Shown here: positions 1 to 8,285 of the stretch, piece by piece
Layout: every line of letters begins with the position of its first letter
Numbering within the stretch: position 1 is the first letter of the stretch
NCBI GenBank assembly: GCA_002347035.1
Contig: DEAM01000024.1
Coordinates: 1 to 17,966, forward strand
Reading direction: 5' to 3'
From: Gemmatimonadales bacterium UBA2982
GTDB taxonomy: Bacteria > Gemmatimonadota > Gemmatimonadetes > Longimicrobiales > Gaopeijiaceae
Length of the DNA: 17,966 bases
Translations under genes and position numbers: made by a program
Notes under the pieces: model-generated
Told to the model about the DNA's origin: nothing
The model's database searches: none
What the model saw: the letters and a program-made list of their open reading frames with translations, nothing else

Positions 1-127
1 CCCTCTACTCGGCTAAGCGAAAACCTTTAAAGTTACTCACGGGATGCTATCGACCGTGGGAGCGTCTGTGATGGGTTGCAGGCCCCGGGAAGTTCTATGA
101 GAAGTTAGGTGATCTTCGAGGGAATTT
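1..127 (+). other. Leader before the first gene, possibly holding the tail of an upstream CDS
   Basis: All three plus-strand frames close quickly, at 14-16, 28-30 and 69-71. The longest is frame 3, whose open tail would encode a short basic peptide ending ...PWERL before the TGA at 69-71. That could be the C-terminus of an upstream gene cut by the window edge, but 22 residues are not enough to recognise a family. No terminator-like hairpin with a T-run is seen. The only clear signal is the ribosome binding site of the next gene. Confidence 0.25.
118..123 (+). promoter_or_regulatory. Ribosome binding site of the GT4 gene
   Basis: GAGGGA lies four bases before the ATG at 128. It is a good Shine-Dalgarno match and fixes the start of the glycosyltransferase. 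Confidence 0.6.
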
Positions 128-1285
128 ATGGAGACAGAAAATGAGCCCCCTCTGCGTATCGTAGTTGCGGGGCAGATGCCCCCGCCTTATGGGGGACAAA
201 ATCTGAATATAGAGCGGGTCTTCAATATCTTCGGAGCAACGGAAGGGTACGGAGTCGAACACTGGAAGTTCGACTTCAAGCCACCACGGGCAAGCGCTCA
301 CCGTACAACCTTTGCCAAAGTGGCGGAGCTGGCGCGGGTACTCGTGCGACTTGTGCGACTGCGCGCGCAGGGCCGGACCGACTACATACTCTATCCGACC
401 GGTGGGCACTGCCTAGGTCCAAACCTGCGCGACATCCTCTTACTACCAATTGCTTGTCTCGTAGCGGACCGGGTTTGTGTGCACTTTCAAGCAGCGGGGC
501 AAGCTACCGTACTTCCCAACTTCCCAGCTCCGCTACGATGGTTGCTGAAGGCAGCCCATCGGATGTGTTTCGGAGCAATCGTTCTGACTGAATTCGGCCG
601 GCGGGATGCGGAAGCACTAGGCCACAGAAGGATTGCTGTCATTCCGAATGCAGTCGAAGACCGGGCATCCCAATTCACCGAACGAAAAAGTGAGACGGAT
701 CCAGTTCTTCTGAGCGTAGGCCAGCTCTGTCCAGAGAAAGGTACGCCTGCACTTCTCGAAGCATGCGCTCAACTTCAAGCTAGCGGTCGACGTTTTCGTC
801 TGCGATTGGTAGGCGAGTGTCTTTATCCGTACTCCGAAAAAGAGCTACGCGAGACTATCAGCCGCCTCGGCTTGAGTGAGACCGTAGAATGCCTCGGCCT
901 TCTCCATGGCCAGGAACTCGACGAGGCCTATCGAACCGCGGATCTCTTCATCTCCAGCACCGTCGCGCCCTTTGAATCCTTCGGTCTGGTATTGATCGAA
1001 GCCATGATGTGGGGACTGCCGCTGGTGATTACCGACTGGAGAGCCAATGGGGAAGTGGCCGGATCGGGCGAGCAACTGCCAGGCGGCATCTGTTTCCCGA
1101 TTGGGGGCGACCTGGCGGCGACAATCGTGACAGCCGCCGACGATGCATTCGACCGCCGGGAGCAATGGGTCACGTGGGGCAGGAGGAATCGCGAACGCTA
1201 CGAGCGTCTGTATCACATCGATGTCTTGAAGAAGAATCTGTGGACGTATTTCCACCAGGATGTGGCGGAGAAGAAGAGCGCCTAG
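128..1285 (+). CDS. GT4-family glycosyltransferase
   Basis: This 385-residue protein has the two-domain GT-B layout of family 4 glycosyltransferases, which move a sugar from a nucleotide donor onto a lipid-linked glycan at the inner face of the membrane. The N-terminal Rossmann half opens with a strand and a glycine-rich turn (VAGQMPPPYGGQ, about residues 12-23). The C-terminal donor-binding half starts near residue 198 (LLSVGQLCPEKGT). It holds the diagnostic E-x7-E motif, E283 and E291 in ESFGLVLIE. Length is normal for the family. The ATG at 128 follows a good ribosome binding site. It is the first complete gene of a plus-strand polysaccharide cluster, 18 bp ahead of the flippase. The donor and acceptor sugars cannot be told from sequence. 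Confidence 0.9.
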   Translation: METENEPPLRIVVAGQMPPPYGGQNLNIERVFNIFGATEGYGVEHWKFDFKPPRASAHRTTFAKVAELARVLVRLVRLRAQGRTDYILYPTGGHCLGPNLRDILLLPIACLVADRVCVHFQAAGQATVLPNFPAPLRWLLKAAHRMCFGAIVLTEFGRRDAEALGHRRIAVIPNAVEDRASQFTERKSETDPVLLSVGQLCPEKGTPALLEACAQLQASGRRFRLRLVGECLYPYSEKELRETISRLGLSETVECLGLLHGQELDEAYRTADLFISSTVAPFESFGLVLIEAMMWGLPLVITDWRANGEVAGSGEQLPGGICFPIGGDLAATIVTAADDAFDRREQWVTWGRRNRERYERLYHIDVLKKNLWTYFHQDVAEKKSA

Positions 1286-1303
1286 AATGGCTCCGGACGG
1301 TCG

Positions 1304-2743
1304 ATGACCACCGGTGAGCCTCTCACACGGCGGCTTATCGCGGGCGCCGGCGTCGTCTTCGTATTCACCGGCATTGCCTTCGCCGCCGGCTTCTTCGTGC
1401 AGATACTTCTTGCCCGCCGGCTCAGCGTTGCTGATTTCGGGCTGTTCGCTTTTGCGTGGATGATCGTCCAATTCCTCCACAATCTTACGAATCTGCACGC
1501 CGACAAGCTCATAATTGTCGAGACCGAGAACAGCGAAACCGTGTTCTCCACCAGCGTGACATTGGAGCTGATCGTAGCGACGATCGTGACTTTGGGCCTT
1601 CTTGCCACAGCCCCGCTGATCGTCGGATTCCTTGGATCGGAGACTGATCCAAACTATGTCCGGGTTCTCGGACTCACCTGCCTAGCGATCCCACTCAGTC
1701 GCGTTCGCGCTCTGCACGAACGCAGATTGGAGTTCACTCGAGCGCGATTGCCCCGGCTGCTCGCCGAGCTCTCGGGTGCTCTGCTGGCAGTTGCCGCAGC
1801 ATTGATGGATGCGGGCGTGTGGGCTCTCGTGGTGTGGCGCGCGACGCCGCCGGTGATTGAAGTCGTCATCCTCTGGACAGCTGCGCCGATGCGGTTCCAA
1901 ATCGGAATAGATCGATGGGTCGCAATGAGCTTTGCACGACTTGGCCTTCCGCTCGTCATAACTTCTCTGCTGGGTTTCTTATACTGGAACTTCGATTACT
2001 ACATCGTTGAAAGTCTCTTGGGAACGGATGCCCTGGGCGTCTACTGGCTGGGCTTCCAGATGGGTCACTACCTCTTGCAGGCTCGGGCATCGTGGATGAC
2101 CGTGATACTGCCGGGGTACACAAAGCTCGATACCGGGGACCAACAGCGCACCGGCTACGTCCTGATGACGGCTGGCGCGGCCCTGGCCTACGGTCTTCCA
2201 GCCGCGCTCTTTATCGTCATGGGCGATCCACTCGTCGTATGGCTCTTCGGTGAGAAGTGGCTTCCCGCCACCGCTGTGATTCAGATCTTCCTGGTCGTAG
2301 TGCTCTTGCGCGGTTCCAATTTTTGGGAGCCCATCATGCTGATCCGCAAGAAGTCCAACTACCTTTTACAAGCGTCGTGCGTCAACGCGGCCGTTATTGT
2401 GGGCTTGGGATTTCCCGCCACCCGGTACTACGGAATAGAAGGAATGGCTTCCGTTGTTCTGATCGCCGTGGTGTATACTACCCTCTTTGCCCTATACAGA
2501 GTCAGATCGGTCCTGGGCGAACTGTCGGTGTTCCAGCTCTGTCTGCGAATCGTCGCGGTTCCCGCCGTCGTGTCTGCCGGATGGCTCCTCAGTGGCGGGA
2601 GTGATTGGCTCCGCAGTGGTGTGCACCCAATCGTCGGTTGCCTCTGCGTGCTGGTGTCCTATGCGGTGGTCGCCTACCTGGTGCATCGCAAGGCCATACG
2701 GGAGTGGCGACCAGGCGCCGGGGCGGTGGTGCCGGCTCTGTGA
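1304..2743 (+). CDS. Wzx-type polysaccharide flippase (MOP superfamily)
   Basis: This 479-residue, very hydrophobic protein has about a dozen predicted membrane helices along its whole length and no large soluble domain, which fits the polysaccharide-transporter branch of the MOP superfamily. Such proteins flip undecaprenyl-linked oligosaccharide units across the inner membrane. The N-terminal helix with LLARRLSVADFGLFAFAWMI (about residues 29-48) is typical of lipopolysaccharide flippases: an L-A-R-x-L-x-x-x-x-F/Y-G motif followed by a helix. Later features include a loop with LFGEKWLPATAVIQIF that also recurs in these proteins. No strong ribosome binding site precedes the ATG at 1304. The 3' end overlaps the next start by four bases (GTGA, 2740-2743), so expression is probably coupled with the nucleotidyltransferase. 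Confidence 0.88.
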   Translation: MTTGEPLTRRLIAGAGVVFVFTGIAFAAGFFVQILLARRLSVADFGLFAFAWMIVQFLHNLTNLHADKLIIVETENSETVFSTSVTLELIVATIVTLGLLATAPLIVGFLGSETDPNYVRVLGLTCLAIPLSRVRALHERRLEFTRARLPRLLAELSGALLAVAAALMDAGVWALVVWRATPPVIEVVILWTAAPMRFQIGIDRWVAMSFARLGLPLVITSLLGFLYWNFDYYIVESLLGTDALGVYWLGFQMGHYLLQARASWMTVILPGYTKLDTGDQQRTGYVLMTAGAALAYGLPAALFIVMGDPLVVWLFGEKWLPATAVIQIFLVVVLLRGSNFWEPIMLIRKKSNYLLQASCVNAAVIVGLGFPATRYYGIEGMASVVLIAVVYTTLFALYRVRSVLGELSVFQLCLRIVAVPAVVSAGWLLSGGSDWLRSGVHPIVGCLCVLVSYAVVAYLVHRKAIREWRPGAGAVVPAL

Positions 2744-3813
2744 CTGAGCAGAGCCGCGTCTTGGAGTGCCACAAGACCATGCTGGCGGAAAGTTGTGAGG
2801 AAGCCTTCCGCGGCCCCGATGCGATCATTCTCTATGGCGGTTATGGGCGCGGAGAAGGCGGCTGGGTACGAGAGCGTGATACCTGGCGGCCCTACAACGA
2901 CTACGACGTCTTGGTGGTGGGTGGAGACAAGCCTGCCCGTCGAGACCTTGGGAAACTTCGAGCGGGCCTGGCGAGGGACCTCAAAATTCATCGGGTGGAC
3001 ATCACCTGGACCAACAGGCTGCGCCTGGCTTTGCTACGGCCCTCCATCTTCAGCTACGATCTCAAGCACGCCAGCACTCTGCTGAGGGGCGACGACACGG
3101 TGCTCAGATGGGTCCGACCAGGGCCGGTTGGCACGTTACCTATGCGGGAAGCCTTTACGTTGTTTCGTACTCGGCTATGGACCTTTCTTGGCAGCACGAT
3201 GCGGGAGGACTTCGGAAAGCCCCTTGCCGATGAAGCGGCGCGCTTCTTTCGCAACCAGATGGCGAAGGCCACCCTGGCCGCCGTCGACGTGGTGCTCCTG
3301 CGTCACGGCCTTTACCATCACAGCTACGTCGAGCGTGTGAAAAGGATCGGTCGGCTACCTGAGACGAGCGGGGACGATGCGGAGTGGTTTTCCTGGGCCC
3401 TGAACGAGAAACTGCACCCCAATGGCTCGCCCCTCGATGGTCCGACGATGCTGACTCATTACGATCGCACACGCGATCTATTCACTCGGCACATGCTCAC
3501 CGCCATTTCTTCCTTCCTCGGTCGGCCGTTGGCATCGGTTCCCGAAGTCGCAGACTGCTTCGAGAGACATTGGCGCTTCCGTGTGCGCCGAGCCGCCAAG
3601 ACACTAGCTAAGGGACGCACGGAGACTCGCCGGTCACGATCTCTCGACCTGGCCCAGATGTACCTTTTTGCAGCGTATTCTCCCGCCGGGATAGACGCCC
3701 AGCTTGCCCAGAAAGCCGCGGTGCTGCTCAATGGCATAGCCCCAGAGGTGAATGCCGATACCCATTGGCATCAACTGCGATGGGTCGCCGCACAGATGCG
3801 ACTGGACCCATGA
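2740..3813 (+). CDS. Pol-beta-type nucleotidyltransferase domain protein
   Basis: With the GTG start at 2740 the protein has 357 residues. That start overlaps the flippase stop as GTGA and is chosen over an in-frame upstream start at 2605 lying inside the flippase. Residues 31-57 carry the nucleotidyltransferase signature: a glycine-rich GGYGRGEGG (33-41), then the metal-binding pair D54 and D56 in NDYDV. A third acidic residue, D87, sits in HRVDITW. All three catalytic acids of the DNA-polymerase-beta fold are therefore present. The remaining 260 residues look helical and match no domain I can name. Members of this superfamily move a nucleotidyl group from an NTP; here the acceptor is unknown. 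The stop overlaps the next gene's ATG (ATGA at 3810-3813), so its job is probably tied to the phosphatase-superfamily partner. A role in activating a phospho-substituent for the glycan is inference. Confidence 0.75.
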   Translation: MTEQSRVLECHKTMLAESCEEAFRGPDAIILYGGYGRGEGGWVRERDTWRPYNDYDVLVVGGDKPARRDLGKLRAGLARDLKIHRVDITWTNRLRLALLRPSIFSYDLKHASTLLRGDDTVLRWVRPGPVGTLPMREAFTLFRTRLWTFLGSTMREDFGKPLADEAARFFRNQMAKATLAAVDVVLLRHGLYHHSYVERVKRIGRLPETSGDDAEWFSWALNEKLHPNGSPLDGPTMLTHYDRTRDLFTRHMLTAISSFLGRPLASVPEVADCFERHWRFRVRRAAKTLAKGRTETRRSRSLDLAQMYLFAAYSPAGIDAQLAQKAAVLLNGIAPEVNADTHWHQLRWVAAQMRLDP

Positions 3814-5033
3814 CTCCCCTGGTACTCCTTCTACTGGATGCTTGTCGGTGGGACTACATCGACCCCGAAACGACACCGTTCCTGTGGAAGCAAGCGGAGA
3901 CCGGGCGCCACTACCGTCGCGTGATCCCTAGCCCGGGATTTTGTGAAAGGACGGAGATGCTGACGGGTATGTCACCGGCGGAAAGCGGCTTCTTCACCGC
4001 GATCGGCCACAACCCCGAGCAGAGTCCCTACTCTGGACTGAAGCCACTGTTGAGCGTGTTACACGGGCTCGAAAAGCTGTCCACCTCGGCCCTATGGAGA
4101 AAGGTTCTGCGTCGTATCTTGCGCCAGTCCATGCGACGCAAGGGCCATGGTTTCGGTCCCTACTACATCCCCCTGCGTCTGCTGGACAAGTTCTGTCTGA
4201 CGGAGGACTACTACGATCATCGTGATCCCCGTGCGTTTTCCGTTCCGTCGCTGCTTTCCCTCGTCGCCGAGGATGGTTTTCGCACCCACTACGACTCGTT
4301 CACTGCACTCGGCATGTTCAACACGAAGAGCGACGAGGAGCGGCTGGACCTGGCGGTGAAGGCGGCCGTCTGCCCGACAACCAAACTCTTCCTCGTCTAC
4401 CACTCTGCTCCCGATGCCTTCGGCCACGAACTCGGACCGGATCATGCAGGCATGAAAACAGCACTCGCCCGAGTCGACGAGCAGATCCGGCGGTTCTATG
4501 AGGACTTTCTTGCTCGGCGTCCCGATGCTCGCTTCATGATCGTTGGGGACCACGGCATGAGCCAGGTTCACGAGCGGGTGGACGCTGGAGCTGAAGTCTT
4601 ACGCATAGCGAACGAGTTGGGCCTTCGAGTGGGCAAGGATTTCTTCTTCTTTCTTGATTCCACGATGCTTCGGGTCTGGTTCGAGACGCCGGACGCCCGA
4701 TCGAAATTGGCGCCGGCAATCTTTGAGAGCCATGTACTGGGGTCACGGGGACGGGTACTCACATCCCAACTCGCCGAGTCGCTCCACGTGCCAGTGGCTG
4801 ACCGGACGTACGGCGACCTCATCTGGTGGGCGGACAGAGGCGTTCTGGTGTGGCCGGATTTTTTTCACTCTCCGGACGCACACATCTCCGGTATGCACGG
4901 CTACGACCCTTCCCACGCCGACAGTCACGGCACCTGCATCGTGTTCGGTCCCGGAATCTCTGCGCGACAGGTCGAAACCCTGGAGTTGCGAGGAGTTTTC
5001 GAGGTCGCCCGGGAGTTGCTGATCGATGAATAG
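3810..5033 (+). CDS. Alkaline-phosphatase-superfamily hydrolase or transferase
   Basis: Starting at the ATG at 3810, which overlaps the previous stop by four bases, the protein has 407 residues. It shows the ordered metal ligands of the type I phosphodiesterase/alkaline phosphatase superfamily: D10 in LLLLDACRWDY, D202 and H206 in PDAFGHE, D247 and H248 in GDHGM, and H363 in GMHGY. The loop that usually carries the Thr or Ser nucleophile reads SPGFCERTEMLTGMSP here; its alignment is discussed in the findings. No signal peptide or membrane helix is evident (the early hydrophobic run is the beta-strand leading to D10), so a cytoplasmic location is likely. Family members cleave or transfer phosphate esters and diesters. 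Its place between a nucleotidyltransferase and a glycosyltransferase suggests a step in glycan phospho-modification, which is inferred. Confidence 0.8.
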   Translation: MTPLVLLLLDACRWDYIDPETTPFLWKQAETGRHYRRVIPSPGFCERTEMLTGMSPAESGFFTAIGHNPEQSPYSGLKPLLSVLHGLEKLSTSALWRKVLRRILRQSMRRKGHGFGPYYIPLRLLDKFCLTEDYYDHRDPRAFSVPSLLSLVAEDGFRTHYDSFTALGMFNTKSDEERLDLAVKAAVCPTTKLFLVYHSAPDAFGHELGPDHAGMKTALARVDEQIRRFYEDFLARRPDARFMIVGDHGMSQVHERVDAGAEVLRIANELGLRVGKDFFFFLDSTMLRVWFETPDARSKLAPAIFESHVLGSRGRVLTSQLAESLHVPVADRTYGDLIWWADRGVLVWPDFFHSPDAHISGMHGYDPSHADSHGTCIVFGPGISARQVETLELRGVFEVARELLIDE

Positions 5034-5067
5034 GTCGTCGATGGACGGGTCATCGATAGACAGGTCT
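5023..5067 (+). repeat. Three tandem 15-bp imperfect repeats across a gene boundary
   Basis: Three consecutive 15-base units (5023-5037, 5038-5052, 5053-5067) read TCGATGAATAGGTCG, TCGATGGACGGGTCA and TCGATAGACAGGTCT. They span the stop of the phosphatase-superfamily gene and the start of the GT2 gene. In the GT2 frame they encode a five-residue repeat: MNRSS, MDGSS, IDRSR. Units 1 and 2 each supply an ATG. Confidence 0.7.
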
Positions 5068-6195
5068 AGAAAGATTCTCATCTCTGCGGTGGTTTGCGCG
5101 TTCAACGAAGAAGAGCATCTGTCATCCTGCCTGGATAGCCTTGCTGCTCAGAAAACCCGGCTTTCCTATGAGGTCATTATCATCGATGACGGTTCCACCG
5201 ACGGAACGCGAACGATCGCAGTGGATTGGGCGCGACGAAATGGTGGGGTAGCCGTTCGCCATTTTCAGATTGTCCATGGCGGACTCTCGGTGGCGCGTAA
5301 TACCGGAGTAGACAAATCACGCGGTGAGATCGTCGCCTTCGTCGACGCCGACGCGCGTGCAGAACCAACCTGGTTGGAGAACATTGCAGGACCCTTCTCG
5401 GATCCGGCGGTGGACATAGTAGCGGGCCGGGTTTCCAATCTCGATGACGACCGGAGATTCGCTAGGTTCATCCACAAGGTCCACTTCGAAGCGGCAATGC
5501 GCGCCATGAAAGACTCGGGTCTTACCGGTGCAAACATGGCCTTTCGCAGGCACATATTCGAGGCCGAAGGAATCGGGTTTTTCGACTACTTCGACCGGCG
5601 TGGTGACGAGACGAGCCTGAGAGTGCGTTACTTCGGTCGGAATCCCTCGCGGAAATTGATGAGTGCTCCGGATGCGGTCGTCCACAACCAACACCCCGAT
5701 CGGTTCTTCACGTGGCTGTCGCAGCAGAGCTACGAGGGCGCCATGACCGCAGTCATCGAGTCCCGTATCGACGAGCACATCAAGCGCGCGGAGATCGTCG
5801 CGAAGCTCCTCGTGCGGAGTGGAGCTCTGGCCGCGTTGCCCATCGCACTTCTCGCGGCCCAAGATCTGCCCCTGCTTGCTGTTCTGGCCCTCACCTTCTG
5901 GGGAGGGCGCATGGCCTTCCGTGCCCGCTACATTCTCGGGAGCATGCGTGGCGGTGTAGAGAGTGAGGGACCGCTAGGTGCGATCGCGGCCCTAGGGGCC
6001 GTACTGACGGGCACGATGGCCAGAGATTTCGGCTACCTCCGTGCGGTGCCGTTGCTGCTTCTTGGGAAGAAAATCGATATGGGCCAGTCGGTCGGAAGCG
6101 TCGTCACATCGTGGGACGACGGGATGCTCGGGGGTGGCGACGAGAGCGGCGAAATCAGTGGCGATGAAGCGGGCGCAAAAGGGGCGCCAGAATAG
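5026..6195 (+). CDS. GT2-family glycosyltransferase with C-terminal membrane segments
   Basis: This 389-residue protein has a GT-A fold glycosyltransferase domain. Residues 18-30 form the first nucleotide-binding strand (ISAVVCAFNEEEH). D54 and D55 lie in IIDDGSTDGT, the metal and donor motif is D107-A-D109 in VDADA, and GDETSLR (D194, E195) fits the acidic catalytic motif. The C-terminal part has hydrophobic helices at about 262-300 and again near 318-345, so the enzyme is probably anchored at the inner membrane. The last 25 residues are Gly/Asp/Glu-rich and look unstructured. The ATG at 5026 overlaps the previous stop by eight bases; a second ATG at 5041 is an equally plausible start because the codons between are a short repeat. 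It adds a sugar to the growing repeat unit; linkage is unknown. Confidence 0.88.
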   Translation: MNRSSMDGSSIDRSRKILISAVVCAFNEEEHLSSCLDSLAAQKTRLSYEVIIIDDGSTDGTRTIAVDWARRNGGVAVRHFQIVHGGLSVARNTGVDKSRGEIVAFVDADARAEPTWLENIAGPFSDPAVDIVAGRVSNLDDDRRFARFIHKVHFEAAMRAMKDSGLTGANMAFRRHIFEAEGIGFFDYFDRRGDETSLRVRYFGRNPSRKLMSAPDAVVHNQHPDRFFTWLSQQSYEGAMTAVIESRIDEHIKRAEIVAKLLVRSGALAALPIALLAAQDLPLLAVLALTFWGGRMAFRARYILGSMRGGVESEGPLGAIAALGAVLTGTMARDFGYLRAVPLLLLGKKIDMGQSVGSVVTSWDDGMLGGGDESGEISGDEAGAKGAPE

Positions 6196-6256
6196 TCGAA
6201 CTCAACGGGTGCGTCCCATTTGGCTCGAGACTACAGAGTTGGGTCAGCGCCTTCCT

Positions 6257-7327
6257 TCAATCTGCACTGAAGGGCACGTTGGCCGTATTTGTAGGGAGGC
6301 CATTCCGTCTGTACCGAACGTCGAAAATCTGAGGGTGATTCGAATGTTCGGATCCAACCATTCTCTTGAATCTCTCGATTACAGCCGAGGACACGAAACC
6401 GAACAGGCCCGGGGGAGTTCCATACCATTCGCTACAATTCTCGCAAATGCTGGCATGGCGACCCTCGATTTCCGCTTTTCTTAGAGCCTGCATTTTCGCG
6501 TTGTTCCATATCTCTTCCAGAGTATTGTCCTTGATGTTTCCGATAATGATCTTGCCCTGCATATCGTGACAGCACGGTACGATCCTGCCATCCCACAGAA
6601 TTATCACTGAGCTCCAGAACCATCTACATGGGTGGCGTTCTGATCTCCTTCCGAAGTACCAGTCCTTTTTGAGGGCTTGGGTCTCATCGACCTGTCCCGC
6701 CCTGGTAGAGAACGACTTGACTGTAATCTGATCGACCGGGGTGTCTTTCCAGAACCCTACGAAGCTGTCTATGAGCGGCGCCGCTTCGGCTATCTTGATC
6801 ACGTGCAGGTCCGTAAACGGCGTCACTGCACCCATTGATTCCTTGATGTCCAGGAACCTCAAAATATTTTCTTTCACACGTTCGTACTTACTGTTTTTTC
6901 TGTATTTTTCGAAAATTTCTTTGGAGACGCCGTCAAATGCCAGGACGAGTGTGTCCAGCTTCGACTCGATCAAGATTCGTGACCGCCTCTCATCCAACAG
7001 GCTTGCATTGGTGGACAACCCGACGTTCAGTCCCGCATCCTTGCATAGCGAAATCATCTCACCCAGTTGGGGGTGAAGCAAAGACTCGCCGTGAAAGTGA
7101 AGCTGAACCAGACTGTCTGAAAACCTCGTGGTCTTCAGTATGTGCCTCAGCAGATCCGCGTCCATGAATCCGGGTTTTCTGGTGAACGCAGGACAAAAGG
7201 TGCATCGAAAATTACATTTGTTGGTCAACTCGATGGCCGTAACGGTCGGATAGTTGGTGGCGATCGTATTCCTCCTCCAATAATCCTCCGTTTCTTTGAT
7301 CCTCTCGAGTTTCTTCAGTACGCGCAC
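6257..7327 (-). CDS. Radical SAM/SPASM domain protein
   Basis: This 356-residue protein carries the radical SAM cluster-binding motif C38-x3-C42-x2-C45 (NKCNFRCTFC) and HFHGESLLHP near residue 77, where most members have GGEPLLHP. It also has a C-terminal SPASM region with C234, C252, C253, C295 and C298, which should bind one or more auxiliary iron-sulfur clusters. Members of this group modify peptides, sugars or other small substrates with a 5'-deoxyadenosyl radical; several occur in polysaccharide clusters, but the substrate here cannot be told. It starts with GTG at 7327 and lacks a strong ribosome binding site. It is the only minus-strand gene inside the left cluster. Its sequence is visibly richer in A/T than its neighbours (for example 6861-6921), which suggests separate acquisition. 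Confidence 0.88.
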   Translation of the reverse strand: MRVLKKLERIKETEDYWRRNTIATNYPTVTAIELTNKCNFRCTFCPAFTRKPGFMDADLLRHILKTTRFSDSLVQLHFHGESLLHPQLGEMISLCKDAGLNVGLSTNASLLDERRSRILIESKLDTLVLAFDGVSKEIFEKYRKNSKYERVKENILRFLDIKESMGAVTPFTDLHVIKIAEAAPLIDSFVGFWKDTPVDQITVKSFSTRAGQVDETQALKKDWYFGRRSERHPCRWFWSSVIILWDGRIVPCCHDMQGKIIIGNIKDNTLEEIWNNAKMQALRKAEIEGRHASICENCSEWYGTPPGLFGFVSSAVIERFKRMVGSEHSNHPQIFDVRYRRNGLPTNTANVPFSAD

Positions 7328-7469
7328 GGGAGTCTCGCTCGCCCTTGGTTAATTGGAGACAGCCACGCCCTTTTGAGCGCATTGAGGATAAGGTCAGGGG
7401 AACGCATCTAGTGGTCAAGCATGTGGTGACGAGCACCTCAGGCAGTCTGACTTTCGGGGGCGCACGATC

Positions 7470-8285
7470 GTGAGTACCGAACAGACGCAGGCGATCTTCG
7501 AGAACGTATACAGGGGCAGGCAGAGCGCGCTCCACCATCTAGCCTACATGCGCACCGCGAAGGTTCTGCTCGCGATGGACGCGTTGCTACGAGCCGGTGT
7601 GGAACTGCGCGCGAGCCGTGTGCTCGATTACGGTTTCGGAGCGGGCACCTTTTTCAGGCACTGCCCCAGAGAAGCGAGCCTGTTCGGGGTCGAGACCGAC
7701 CGCCAGACCGTTCGTGAAGTCGAGGCCATGCTGCGGGACAGGGGCTTCGAGAATATGGATCTCCGGCCGATCGACATTTCGGATTGGGAGAGACACCCCT
7801 TACTGCAGAAGCAGTACGATGTCATCCTTTGCAGCCATGTTCTCGAGCACATGGACCGGCCGGTAGACCTGCTGAGTGCGTTGGGCCGGTGCATGGCACC
7901 GGGCGGTAAACTCGTCTGCCTCGTTCCCATCAACGAGATCGTCATGAATCCTCACCATGTCCAGACGGTCGATCGTGCCGCCGTCGAGGGCTGGACGCGG
8001 GAGGCGGGCATGGTCCTGTACGACTACCGCGAGTCGGACCACACGTTCTATCCTTTTCAACCACTGTTCGCCCACGATTCGGGATGGCGCCACCGGGTCG
8101 CCAGAGGTGTCAGCCTTGGCTTCGGTCTTCTGTCGGCGGGTGTTGGCCGAGAGGTTTGGTTGCGTATGAGTTCCTTCCTGGGCCGAGCACTCGGCTTGAA
8201 GCCGTGTCAGGCTGTCTTCGTGTTGACCGATGCCTCGGTAAGCGATGACTCCGATCTCCGAAATGACCAAGAGCCACTGTCGTGA
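7470..8285 (+). CDS. Class I SAM-dependent methyltransferase
   Basis: This 271-residue protein starts with GTG at 7470, with a G-rich stretch about nine bases upstream. It shows the Rossmann methyltransferase pattern: motif I at residues 50-60 (VLDYGFGAGTF), an acidic residue at the end of the second strand (FGVETD), and the post-motif strand VILCSHVLEHMDRP followed by MAPGGKLVCLVP. This is the layout of the Methyltransf_11/23 type common in glycan clusters, where such enzymes methylate sugars or build modified sugars. A hydrophobic stretch near residues 208-222 could touch the membrane. Its stop overlaps the start of the GT26 gene by four bases (GTGA), so the two are probably translated together. 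Confidence 0.85.
   Translation: MSTEQTQAIFENVYRGRQSALHHLAYMRTAKVLLAMDALLRAGVELRASRVLDYGFGAGTFFRHCPREASLFGVETDRQTVREVEAMLRDRGFENMDLRPIDISDWERHPLLQKQYDVILCSHVLEHMDRPVDLLSALGRCMAPGGKLVCLVPINEIVMNPHHVQTVDRAAVEGWTREAGMVLYDYRESDHTFYPFQPLFAHDSGWRHRVARGVSLGFGLLSAGVGREVWLRMSSFLGRALGLKPCQAVFVLTDASVSDDSDLRNDQEPLS

Noticed and set aside
845..1498. Long minus-strand open frame of 217 codons opposite the GT4 gene
   Set aside because: It lies antisense to the GT4 gene and the start of the flippase gene, has no recognisable motif, and fits the usual shadow frames of GC-rich coding DNA.
3289..3330. RX4H sequence (RHGLYH) in the C-terminal half of the nucleotidyltransferase, recalling HEPN toxins paired with MNT antitoxins
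   Set aside because: It is a single protein within a coupled glycan operon, without the typical HEPN RNxxxH context. A toxin-antitoxin reading is not supported.
6254..6273. CCTTCA/TGAAGG hairpin at the end of the radical SAM gene as a terminator between convergent genes
   Set aside because: The stem has only six pairs with an eight-base loop and no T-run on either side, so it is not convincing.
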